64,000 nt of DNA from contig NZ_JARUBE010000003.1 of NCBI RefSeq assembly GCF_029626035.1, positions 3,968,001-4,032,000 of the forward strand. Reading direction: 5' to 3'. The stretch is from Micromonospora sp. WMMD980. GTDB lineage: Bacteria > Actinomycetota > Actinomycetes > Mycobacteriales > Micromonosporaceae. Made by a program: the position numbers and the translations under genes. This document shows positions 16,571 through 24,163 of this stretch, in pieces. Numbering within the stretch: position 1 is the first letter of the stretch; the number at the start of each line of letters is the position of its first letter. The notes beneath the pieces were generated by a model that was given only the letters and a program-made list of their open reading frames with translations, was not told the origin of the DNA and made no database searches.

Positions 16571-17703
16571 GGTGCTTCTCCTGGAGGGGCGAGGTGGTCC
16601 GCGGCGGCGCGGACGAGGGCCTGTCGGGTGGTCCGGCAGTAGGTCGTTTCCCGGGCGGTGAATGTCGCGTGCTCGAAGTAGCGGTTGCCGGCCTGGGCGC
16701 CACGGCAGAAGTCGTAGAAGGCACAGTGCTCGGCGCAGTCGTTGAGGGCCGTGATGAACTCGGCGACGTAGTCCAGGTCGCCGGCGCGGGCGAGCATGGC
16801 GGTGATCGGCTGGTGGAGGACGTTGCCGGCGATGAAGTCGCCGTATCGCGGCTCGGTGGTGCCGAGCAGTTCCGGTGACAGCAGCACCACCTTCCCGTCC
16901 CAGGAGACGGTCGGGATCGGCTCGTACGGGGCGTGGTGGACGCGCCCAGCGCGGGTGGCGGCGAGATAGTCGGCCAGCCGGTCCACGTCGCGGATCCGCA
17001 GCGGGCTGCCGCCGACGCGACGTGCGATGAGGTGCTGCCAGAACCGGTACGCGGCATCCTCCGACACCGGTGCCCGGTCGGTGCCCTCCTGCTCCTCGAT
17101 GTTGAAGCCGACCGACTCGCAGCCGGGCAGGCCGGTGAAGAAGTCGACGAGGGCATCCGCGTGGTCGATGGTTTCCGGGGTGACCACACAGATCACCGAG
17201 TACCCAAGCCCCGCTTCGGCCAGGATCCGCATGCCGCGCAGGGCTCGCGCGTCCGTCGGATTGCTCGCCCGGTCCAGGCGGTTGCGGTTCAACGCGCCTG
17301 GTCCGTCCATGCTGACCCCGACCTCGAAGCCGTAAGCGGTGAACAGCTCGCACCACTGTCGGTTGATCAGCGTCGCGTTCGTCTGGATCTCGTGACGCAC
17401 CATGTCTGCGCGCCGCAGTTGCTCGAACGGGGCCAAGAGGTCCCGGAACAGCTCGATGGGTGTGGCGATGGGTTCGCCCCCGTGCCACACGACGCTCACC
17501 GGATGACCGCTGTTCTGCTGGGCGACCGATTCGGCGCAGGCCTGCGCGACCGCCGCGTTCATCAGGCGGCGGGATCTCCGATCGGGCAGGTAGCAGTAGG
17601 TGCAGTCGAGGTTGCAGAAGCTCGTCGGCTGCACGACCAGGGTGTGGAAGCTGCCGGCGATCGCTGGCTGGCCGGTGGCGTTAATGAGGCCGATGCCGTT
17701 CAC
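16567..17703 (-). CDS. Radical SAM RiPP maturase (SPASM/Twitch type)
   Basis: The 378-residue enzyme starts at a GTG overlapping the previous stop (GTGA). Its radical SAM motif is C30-x3-C34-x2-C37 in TSFCNLDCTYCYLPDRR; WHGGEP follows, then EIQTNATLI and VGVSMDGP, all typical of peptide-modifying members. The last 70 residues carry further cysteines (NDCAEHCAFYDFCRG, then TTYCRTTRQ) that may bind an auxiliary cluster. It should form carbon-carbon cross-links (cyclophanes) in the precursor encoded directly after it. Related enzymes include FxsB, GrrM, XyeB and AmcB; the best match needs a search. Confidence 0.93.
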   Translation of the reverse strand: MNGIGLINATGQPAIAGSFHTLVVQPTSFCNLDCTYCYLPDRRSRRLMNAAVAQACAESVAQQNSGHPVSVVWHGGEPIATPIELFRDLLAPFEQLRRADMVRHEIQTNATLINRQWCELFTAYGFEVGVSMDGPGALNRNRLDRASNPTDARALRGMRILAEAGLGYSVICVVTPETIDHADALVDFFTGLPGCESVGFNIEEQEGTDRAPVSEDAAYRFWQHLIARRVGGSPLRIRDVDRLADYLAATRAGRVHHAPYEPIPTVSWDGKVVLLSPELLGTTEPRYGDFIAGNVLHQPITAMLARAGDLDYVAEFITALNDCAEHCAFYDFCRGAQAGNRYFEHATFTARETTYCRTTRQALVRAAADHLAPPGEAP

Positions 17704-18047
17704 GAGGGAGCCTCCTCGATGCTGAAGTCCGTGGGGGTGCTGACGCGGTAGGCGTGGGTATGGCGGGCGGGCCAGCCGAGGAACCGGTCGAACATGTCGG
17801 CGGCGCTGCCCGTGACGCTCGGGTTGAGCCGGTGAAGGTCGTCGATCGCGTCGTACAGGCAGCTGGCCAGGTAGAGGAACAGGCTCACCGGCACTTCTCG
17901 GTACTCGGCCAGGAGCGCGAGCTTCGCTGCGCCGCAGGGCCACGGCTGCCCGCATCGGCGGCACCGCCACAGCGGGCGCATCGGCAGATGTTCCACCTCG
18001 GCCGGCGCGAGCCGGTTCGCCGCGGGACGGCGCTGCTGGCCAGTCAC
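17700..18047 (-). CDS. Small CxxC-x5-C protein of the RiPP operon (115 aa)
   Basis: The GTG at 18047 overlaps the stop of the preceding gene (GTGA), and the gene itself overlaps the radical SAM gene the same way. Near the start is LWRCRRCGQPWPCGAAKLAL, with C29, C32 and C38 that may bind zinc. This motif is common in small actinobacterial proteins located beside XRE regulators. The middle (VSLFLYLASCLYDAIDDLHR) is helical and amphipathic, and the C-terminus ends FSIEEAPS. No function is assigned; the tight coupling suggests it helps the maturase or peptide recognition. Confidence 0.75.
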   Translation of the reverse strand: MTGQQRRPAANRLAPAEVEHLPMRPLWRCRRCGQPWPCGAAKLALLAEYREVPVSLFLYLASCLYDAIDDLHRLNPSVTGSAADMFDRFLGWPARHTHAYRVSTPTDFSIEEAPS

Positions 18048-18208
18048 CGGCGACCGCCTTCGCGGGCTTGCTGCTCGAACAGCCGACGCCACACGAAGGT
18101 GAGCAGCGGCGGGTCAGCGGGCCACACCTGCCCCGGCGGGGCCGTCCACCTGAGCTCGGGGTGCCGGGACTGGCTGGCCATGGCGTTACGCGAGACGTAC
18201 ACCGTCAT
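18044..18208 (-). CDS. Small protein, first gene of the RiPP operon (54 aa)
   Basis: This short gene begins at ATG 18208 and ends in a TGA overlapping the next GTG. The product is basic and Trp/Pro-rich (YVSRNAMASQSRHPELRW, PPGQVWPADPPLLTFVWRR, FEQQAREGGRR). It is the first link of the four-gene coupled chain. No domain is recognised; a second precursor or a peptide-binding helper are both possible. The reading frame stays open upstream without a convincing earlier start. Confidence 0.6.
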   Translation of the reverse strand: MTVYVSRNAMASQSRHPELRWTAPPGQVWPADPPLLTFVWRRLFEQQAREGGRR

Positions 18209-18234
18209 GCCGCCATCCCCACCAGGGACGATGA

Positions 18235-18270
18235 GCGGCGGGCTCGCCGGGGGAATGGCGAGCCCGCCGC
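18235..18270 (-). promoter_or_regulatory. Leader hairpin ahead of the RiPP operon
   Basis: A perfect 14-bp stem (gcggcgggctcgcc with its complement) and an 8-base loop lie 27 bases upstream of the first start codon. No leftward gene lies upstream, so it is not the terminator of another gene. It could act as an attenuator or protect the transcript. The rest of the 369-base gap (18209-18577) holds no gene I can support; it must contain the divergent promoters. Confidence 0.6.
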
Positions 18271-18577
18271 CGCGCCACGGCGGCTGGGAGCAGACCGCCG
18301 ATCACCCACCCACGCAGCCCTCACGGCGGTACGCAAGCGGGGAAAGCGTCGAGACAGTTCGCTCCCGGACGGGCCGAGCCAGCGGCCCAAACCGTGGTGT
18401 GGAGCGCCGCTCATCGATCCCTCCATCTGCAGCTCCCTATCAGCCATCCCGATACCGGCATCGACACACGCCGGTGATCCGGGGTGAACTGAACGTAGGG
18501 GCGGCCCCTTCGGAGGACCGGGAAAATCCGTACCGGGTCCGGCGCGCTTCAGCGGGCAGGGTGATGGTGTGCGAGGG

Positions 18578-19804
18578 ATGACGGACGACATGACGATCGG
18601 CCAGCGCGTCGCCTTCTACCGGCGTCGGCGAGGACTCTCCCAGGAGGTGCTGGCCGGTCTGGTCGGCAAGACACAGGAATGGCTACGCAAAGTCGAGACG
18701 AACCGGGCCGACCTGGACCGGCTGTCGGTCATACGCGCCATCGCCAAGGCCCTCGACGTGTCCCTCGGCGACCTGATCGGCGCGCCGAGCCTGTTCGAGT
18801 GGTCGGACGACTCAGGTCGCGAGACCATCCCGGCTTTGCGGGCCGCGCTTCACGACTATCGTCACCTCGCGCCGACGCTGGCCAGCACGGGAGCCAGCGA
18901 GGCACCTACCTTGTGCGAAATCGAGAACGACGTCGCCGAAATCTGGACCGCCTACCAGCACTCCCGATACGGCACCCTCGCCCGCCGGCTGCCCTACCTC
19001 ATCCACGACTGCCTCACCGCCACCGAGGCGTACGACGGAGACGACGGCCAGCGCGCACACGCGATGACCGCCTACGCCCACCAGCTCGCCGCATTGTTCC
19101 TCACCAAGCTCGGCGAAGGTGACCTCGCGTGGACCGCCGCCAGCCGAGGACTGGCCGCCGCCAACGCCAGCCATGACCACGTCGTCATCGGCTCACTCAG
19201 CCGCTCCGCCGCACACTCGCTGGCGTCCATCGGTGAGTACGCCCAAGCCCGCGGCCTCGCCGCCACGGCAGCGCAGTTCCTGGAACCACGGCTCGCCAAG
19301 CCGACTCCGCAGCTGCTGTCGGTCTACGGCAGCCTGCACCTCGTCTGCGCGCTGGCCGCCGCGAGGGACGACGACCGCGCCTCCGCCGACACCCACATCG
19401 CCGAGGCCGATGCCGCCGCGCAGCGGCTCGGCGCCGATGGCAACCACGTGTGGACCGCGTTCGGGCCGACCAACGTGTCGATCCACAAGACGACCGTGGC
19501 GATGGAACTCGGCGATGTGCAACGCGCCATCGCCATCGGCGCCCCACTCGACACCAGTACCGTGCCCGTCGAGCGGCAGGTTCGGCACGCCATCGAAACC
19601 GCCCGAGCCCTTGCCCGGTGGAACCGCATCGACGACGCGCTCGCTGCGCTTCTGGACGCCGAGACCCTCGGGCCCGACCAGGTGCGCTACCACCAGCTCT
19701 CCCGCGACCTCGTCCGGGACATCCTCACCCGCCCCCGGCCACCACGACTGGCCGTCGAACTCAGCGACCGAATGGGCGTCCGCTCGGGTGGACCCCGCTG
19801 GTAA
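18578..19804 (+). CDS. XRE-family regulator with TPR-like C-terminus
   Basis: The 408-residue protein starts with an XRE helix-turn-helix at about residues 5-65 (IGQRVAFYRRRRGLSQEVLA, then WLRKVETNRADLDRLSVIRA, then LDVSLGDLIG). The remaining 340 residues are alpha-helical with TPR-like spacing (AHQLAALFLTKLGEGDLAWT, ARGLAATAAQFLEP). Such regulators often sense peptides or small signals and are frequent beside actinobacterial RiPP loci. It is divergent from the RiPP operon. ATG 18578 is preferred over GTG 18569 or ATG 18590, but the three are close. Confidence 0.88.
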   Translation: MTDDMTIGQRVAFYRRRRGLSQEVLAGLVGKTQEWLRKVETNRADLDRLSVIRAIAKALDVSLGDLIGAPSLFEWSDDSGRETIPALRAALHDYRHLAPTLASTGASEAPTLCEIENDVAEIWTAYQHSRYGTLARRLPYLIHDCLTATEAYDGDDGQRAHAMTAYAHQLAALFLTKLGEGDLAWTAASRGLAAANASHDHVVIGSLSRSAAHSLASIGEYAQARGLAATAAQFLEPRLAKPTPQLLSVYGSLHLVCALAAARDDDRASADTHIAEADAAAQRLGADGNHVWTAFGPTNVSIHKTTVAMELGDVQRAIAIGAPLDTSTVPVERQVRHAIETARALARWNRIDDALAALLDAETLGPDQVRYHQLSRDLVRDILTRPRPPRLAVELSDRMGVRSGGPRW

Positions 19805-19810
19805 CTGGAC

Positions 19811-20485
19811 TCAGATCAGCCGGCTCGTGTAGCCGGCCGCCACCAGACGCTCGAACGCCGTCCGCACCTCGTCCGGCATCTCCTGTGGGATCGCGAACCC
19901 GCGCTCGGCGTACACCTCGATCCGCTGCGTGTCGCCGACCAGCATGTCCACCACCCGCCGCGGGTCGCCGATGCTGCGCACGTAGTCGTCCAGTTCGAGC
20001 GGGTTCGACGCGCACACCACATCGACCTCCGGCCACACCAGCCTGCAGGTGGCGTAGGCCCGACGCTGCTGGTAGGGCCGCGACATGATCAGCACCGACC
20101 GCACCGGAATCTGGTGTTCAGTCAGGAGCTGACGCGAGTACTCCAGATTCTGAGCGGTGTTCGTGGCACGCGGCTCCACGAGAATCGCCTCCCCGGGTAC
20201 GCCCTGCTCAATGGCGTACTCGCGGTAGTGCACTGCTTCTCCCCGTGGGAACCGCTCGACGGTCGTCGGGGCGTTCGCGCCGGTGAACACGATCCTGGGG
20301 AACAGGCCCTCGTGAAACAAGCGCGCCGCGATGACAGCCACCCCGAGGTCATGACTGCCCAATCCGATCCCCACGTCGCACGGGCGCAATTCGTGACGCA
20401 TGTCGTGGTAGCGCCACAGCGTCTCCATATCAGCCCGGATCGCGTCAGGGATCGCCTGGGCAGGTGCCTCTGCATGCCGGTTCAT
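19811..20485 (-). CDS. YdcF/ElyC-family (DUF218) protein
   Basis: The 224-residue protein has the DUF218 fold: PCDVGIGLGSHDLGVAVIAA, then IVFTGANAPTT, the acidic/basic pocket EAILVEPRATNTAQNLEYSR and SVLIMSRPYQQRRAYATCR. Unlike ElyC it has no transmembrane segment, as in YdcF. Members are linked to envelope or nucleotide-sugar metabolism without a settled reaction. It converges on the XRE regulator with six bases between. The next 379 bases (20486-20864) contain no gene I can support, only a terminator. Confidence 0.85.
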   Translation of the reverse strand: MNRHAEAPAQAIPDAIRADMETLWRYHDMRHELRPCDVGIGLGSHDLGVAVIAARLFHEGLFPRIVFTGANAPTTVERFPRGEAVHYREYAIEQGVPGEAILVEPRATNTAQNLEYSRQLLTEHQIPVRSVLIMSRPYQQRRAYATCRLVWPEVDVVCASNPLELDDYVRSIGDPRRVVDMLVGDTQRIEVYAERGFAIPQEMPDEVRTAFERLVAAGYTSRLI

Positions 20486-20813
20486 CAGCACCTACCAGGT
20501 CCGGTCCGCGCTGGTTCCCTCATGCCGCCAGAGTAGGGCTAGCAGGGCAGCAGGACGCCGCTGACTCCAGCACCACGCCGCTGACCTCGTCAGGACCAGA
20601 GGGCTGGAAGCGGCCAAGGCATCGTGAAGGGGTGCGGTGCATCGACGCCCGGACTGGCGGATGCCCAATGACCCCGAAGGCCCGATGCAGGCTGGCCACC
20701 TCAGAGATGACCATGAGGGCAGTCGTCCACGGAACAACCACATGTCCCAGCAACCCCGGCCCGGTCCAACGGCCCTCGAGCACCCACCGAGCGACCACCC
20801 ACCGCCCGCGTAC

Positions 20814-20862
20814 GAGAAGAAGACCCCGACCCGGTGTGAACCACCGGGCCAGGGCCCTTCTC
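20814..20862 (-). terminator. Terminator behind tRNA-Lys (first copy)
   Basis: Immediately 3' of the leftward tRNA an imperfect long hairpin (core gacccggtg / caccgggcc, extended by gagaag / cttctc) is followed on the minus strand by a pyrimidine run. Position and composition match intrinsic tRNA terminators in this sequence. Confidence 0.7.
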
Positions 20863-20864
20863 GT

Positions 20865-20940
20865 TGGTGCGCCGCCAGGGACTCGAACCCCGAACCCGCG
20901 GATTAAGAGTCCGCTGCTCTGCCAGTTGAGCTAGCGGCGC
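20865..20940 (-). tRNA. tRNA-Lys (anticodon CTT), copy 1
   Basis: On the minus strand a 76-base cloverleaf reads GCGCCGC acceptor, AGCTCAACTGGCAGAGC D-arm, anticodon loop CTCTTAA with CTT, GGTTCGAGTC T-arm, and an encoded CCA. It is identical to the copy at 33167. About 25 bases upstream of both copies are also similar, so the promoter was duplicated too. Confidence 0.97.
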
Positions 20941-21003
20941 TCACCGACAACGGGACGGAACGTTAGCAGCCGCCGCACCGACCCCCGCACGCAGGGGGCC
21001 GTC

Positions 21004-24000
21004 TCACCGCAGAGCCACCGTGACCTGCCCGGTCGCGGGCCCCGAGGGGTCGACCTGGAGCACGTAGACACCGGCCGCCGGCAGCGTCGTCGACGTGATC
21101 CCGCCGGCCCCGTTGATCACGCAGCCGGTGGCGAGCGTGCCGCCGTCCGGCGCGCGCAGCACCAGCACGCCGCACTGGTCGGGCAGCGTCGCGGCGGTCG
21201 CGGTCACCGTCACGGACGTCCCGGCGGCCGCGGTGAACCGGTAGCCGGTGACCGCGCCGGGGCGGTCGACGTCGGCGACGACCGGCGGCCCGCCGACGGT
21301 GATCGCGGCGTCGCGGTCCCGGCCGGCGACCAGGCGCAGCGTGGCGGCGCCGGTGCCGCGTTCGGTCGGGTCGACCACCACGGTGTACGTCCCGTCGGCG
21401 GGCAGGAGCGTGCCGTCGATCTCGCCGACGCCGTTGATGACGCACCCGCTGCTCACCAACTGCCCCTCCGGGTCCCGCAGTTCCAGCGGGGAGCACTGGT
21501 CGGGCAGCGTGCTCTCGGGCACCTCGACGAAGACGCGCTCGCCCTTACGGCCGGCGAACCGGTAGCGCGCCCGGGCGCCGGGCTGCTCGATCGACGCGGT
21601 CACGGCCGGGCCGTTCGGTTGCAGCGTGCCGCCGCTGTCCCTGGCCACGTAGACCCGGACGGCGGCGCGGCCGGTGTCGCCGGGCGCCGCGGCGACCCGC
21701 AGCGCGTACGTGCCGGTGGCGGTGAGGTCGACGCGGTCGACGTAGCCGGCGCCGTTGATGTTGCAGCCGCCGGCGATCTCCCGCCCGCCCGGGTCGGCGA
21801 GCAGATACGGCGAGCAGCGGTCCCCCATGCCGGGCGCGGTGACGTCGACGAAGACGGCGTCCCCGGCGCGCCCGGGGAAGGTCAGCGGATCGCCGCCGGG
21901 GGTCAGGCTGGCGGTGGCGACCGGCACGGCGGTGATCGGCGCGACGACCGGCGGGCTGATCCGTTCGGTGGTGGCGCTGGCGACGGCGAACTCGGGCCGC
22001 CCGCTCACCGCGACGTCGAAGACGCACTCGGCGAGCGGGCCGGCGGCGGTGACGCCGGCCCACCGGCACATCTGCTCCGCGGCGGCGCGCCGGGCCGGGT
22101 CGAGGTCGCCGGTGGTCACCTGCCGCTCGGGGAAGCTCCGGTCGGTGAACGTGCCGGTGTCCTCCCCCTCGTCGTAGTGCAGCAGCGAACGGTCCGCGGT
22201 GATCCGCCAGCTGTCCGCGTACGCCGGGTAGAGCTTGGCGAACGGCACGGGCTGGGCGAGGGCGGCGCCGGTGGCGGGGGCGATGTCGTCGCCCGCGTCG
22301 CCGTCGAAGTCGCCGAGCAGGCCGCGTACCTTCCCGGCCCGGGCCTCGGCGAGCCGGACCAGCACCCGGTAGCCGTAGCGGCCGATCTGGTCCACAGCGG
22401 CGGCGGAGCCGTCCGGCCACGTCAGGTCGTACCCGTCGTCGGGCCCGGTGTCGGAGGCACGGCGGGTGAGGGTGCCGCCGCCGGCCAGGTCGGTCCGTTC
22501 CGGCGGCGCGGCGAGCGGCGCGCCGTCGACGTGCACCCTCGTGGCGCCGCCGGTGAGGGTGAGCGCGACGCGGTGGGCGCCGACCCGGAACGCGACCGCC
22601 GAGTTGACCGAGGCGGTGCGGGTGCCGGCCATCGGCGCCTGCCGGACCTGCACCTCCAGCGGGTCACCGCCCACCGCGGCGACCAGCGTGAACTCGCCGA
22701 CGGCCTGGAAGTCGTAGTAGGCCCGGTCGAAGGTGACCAGATGCGGGTCACCGTTGGTGCCGCCGCAGTCGGCGCCGTTCTCGCAGAGCTTCACCGGCCC
22801 CTTCGGCGGGGGCGTCTTCTTCGCCGGTTTCTTGCACTCGTCGAGGCTCTTCGGCAGCGGGTTTCCCTTGTACTGGGTGCGCGGCGGCAGGCCCTTGGCC
22901 ACCCGGTAGCGGTTCTCCGCGAGCGTCGCCTTCACCTCGGCGGTGGGGATCCCGGTGCTCCCGCACTGGCCCGGCGGGACCACGTCGCGGGAGATGTCGT
23001 CGGCGTGGTTCAGCTCGTGGTAGAGCGCGGCGCACGGGTCCCGGGCCACCCCGTCGTCGTACGCGTCGGTGGAGGTCGGGTTCCAGGTGACAGTGGACGA
23101 GCCCTTGCCGTCGGTGCTCTCCGGCGTCTCGAACGCGCCCGAGCCGCCCGTGGTGGGGATGATCCGCACCTTGGGGCTCTTCTTGTCCTTCAGGCGGGGC
23201 AGCAGGCCGGACGGGTCCCCACCTGGCTCGGCGAACCCCTTGAGGCAGCCGTCCACGGCGGCCTGGAAGTCGACGCCGGTGACTGGCACGCCCGAGGTCG
23301 GGTCCACGGTGTAGTCCGCCCGGGCCGGCCGGGAACCGCCGCCGACCAGCGCGCCCACCGCCACCAACAGCAGCGCCACGGCGGCGGCGGTCGGCCGACG
23401 GCGGCGGGCCCGCAGCAGGATCACGAGCGCGCCCAGGAGCAACACCAGCAAGAGCGCGCCGGCCGCCGGCCAGAGCCAGCGGCGGCCGGGCGCGCCGCCG
23501 TCGCCGACCGTGAACGCGGCGGTCCGCAGCGCCGTCGCGCCCGGACAGAGATTCGCCGCGCCGGTGACCGGGAGCGTCACGTAGCTGGCGGTGACCTCGT
23601 ACCGGCCGGGAGCGCCGACCGACCAGAGCGAGTCCAGGCCGCCGCCGTCTCCGGTGGCGGCCACCGAGCGGAGTACGACGTCCCCGGGCGCGTCGCCGTC
23701 GTGCAGCCGGACCCCGGTCAGCGCCACGGTGGCCGTCGCGCCGGGCTCGACGGTGGTCAGGCCGGCGGTGGCCGAGGCCGCGATCCCGTCGTCGTGGAAG
23801 CTGCGGGCCAGCGTCGGTGTGAGATCGCGTCCGTCCCGGCGTACCCCGGTGATCTGGACGGTGCCGACGGCGCTGGTGGGCAGCGCGCACGCCGACCCGG
23901 TGGCGTTCGTGACGGTGAGGTCCAGGCGGACCTGGTCGCCGGCGCGGTAGTCCGCCTGCCCCGGGCGCAGCGCCAGGCCGAGGCCGCCGTCGGCGGGCGC

Positions 24001-24081
24001 CGCGGCGGCGCTCACCGACCCGGCCAGCAGGGCCGCCACCAGTACGGCGAGCCCGGTCGTGGATCGCACCGTCCATCTCAT
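21004..24081 (-). CDS. Large secreted protein with zincin-like motif, VWD domain and three C-terminal repeats
   Basis: Starting at ATG 24081, the 1025-residue protein has several parts. Residues 1-30 are a signal peptide. Residues 35-190 form Ig-like beta regions. Residues 202-223 (WLWPAAGALLLVLLLGALVI) and 231-250 are hydrophobic; the second looks like a signal peptide ending SRPARA at 255. Residues 354-359, YHELNH, resemble a zinc-protease HExxH. From G444 comes a VWD domain (GDPHLVTFDRAYYDFQ, later GLLGDFDGDAGDD). Three repeats of about 100 residues follow, each with paired Cys (DQCSPLELRDPEG, GCVINGVGEIDG). It looks like a fusion of a membrane-anchored protein with a secreted one. Function unknown. 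Confidence 0.85.
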   Translation of the reverse strand: MRWTVRSTTGLAVLVAALLAGSVSAAAAPADGGLGLALRPGQADYRAGDQVRLDLTVTNATGSACALPTSAVGTVQITGVRRDGRDLTPTLARSFHDDGIAASATAGLTTVEPGATATVALTGVRLHDGDAPGDVVLRSVAATGDGGGLDSLWSVGAPGRYEVTASYVTLPVTGAANLCPGATALRTAAFTVGDGGAPGRRWLWPAAGALLLVLLLGALVILLRARRRRPTAAAVALLLVAVGALVGGGSRPARADYTVDPTSGVPVTGVDFQAAVDGCLKGFAEPGGDPSGLLPRLKDKKSPKVRIIPTTGGSGAFETPESTDGKGSSTVTWNPTSTDAYDDGVARDPCAALYHELNHADDISRDVVPPGQCGSTGIPTAEVKATLAENRYRVAKGLPPRTQYKGNPLPKSLDECKKPAKKTPPPKGPVKLCENGADCGGTNGDPHLVTFDRAYYDFQAVGEFTLVAAVGGDPLEVQVRQAPMAGTRTASVNSAVAFRVGAHRVALTLTGGATRVHVDGAPLAAPPERTDLAGGGTLTRRASDTGPDDGYDLTWPDGSAAAVDQIGRYGYRVLVRLAEARAGKVRGLLGDFDGDAGDDIAPATGAALAQPVPFAKLYPAYADSWRITADRSLLHYDEGEDTGTFTDRSFPERQVTTGDLDPARRAAAEQMCRWAGVTAAGPLAECVFDVAVSGRPEFAVASATTERISPPVVAPITAVPVATASLTPGGDPLTFPGRAGDAVFVDVTAPGMGDRCSPYLLADPGGREIAGGCNINGAGYVDRVDLTATGTYALRVAAAPGDTGRAAVRVYVARDSGGTLQPNGPAVTASIEQPGARARYRFAGRKGERVFVEVPESTLPDQCSPLELRDPEGQLVSSGCVINGVGEIDGTLLPADGTYTVVVDPTERGTGAATLRLVAGRDRDAAITVGGPPVVADVDRPGAVTGYRFTAAAGTSVTVTATAATLPDQCGVLVLRAPDGGTLATGCVINGAGGITSTTLPAAGVYVLQVDPSGPATGQVTVALR

Positions 24082-24163
24082 GGTGGGGACTGTAGGGGCG
24101 TGGGCCCGGGATTCCCGTGCACTGTCGGGGACCGGTCGTTCCCGGGCCGGCGCCCTCCGGTCG

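Noticed and set aside
18205..18591. A 128-codon minus-strand frame ending in ATGA at the start of the 54-residue protein
   Set aside because: The overlap with the next start looks like coupling, but the product is Arg/Ser/Pro-rich without structure, it covers the leader hairpin, and it runs into the divergent regulator start. It is more likely untranslated leader.
20486..20864. Several short frames between the YdcF gene and tRNA-Lys
   Set aside because: None has a ribosome site, a recognisable domain or consistent third-position bias; the stretch contains only a terminator that I can support.
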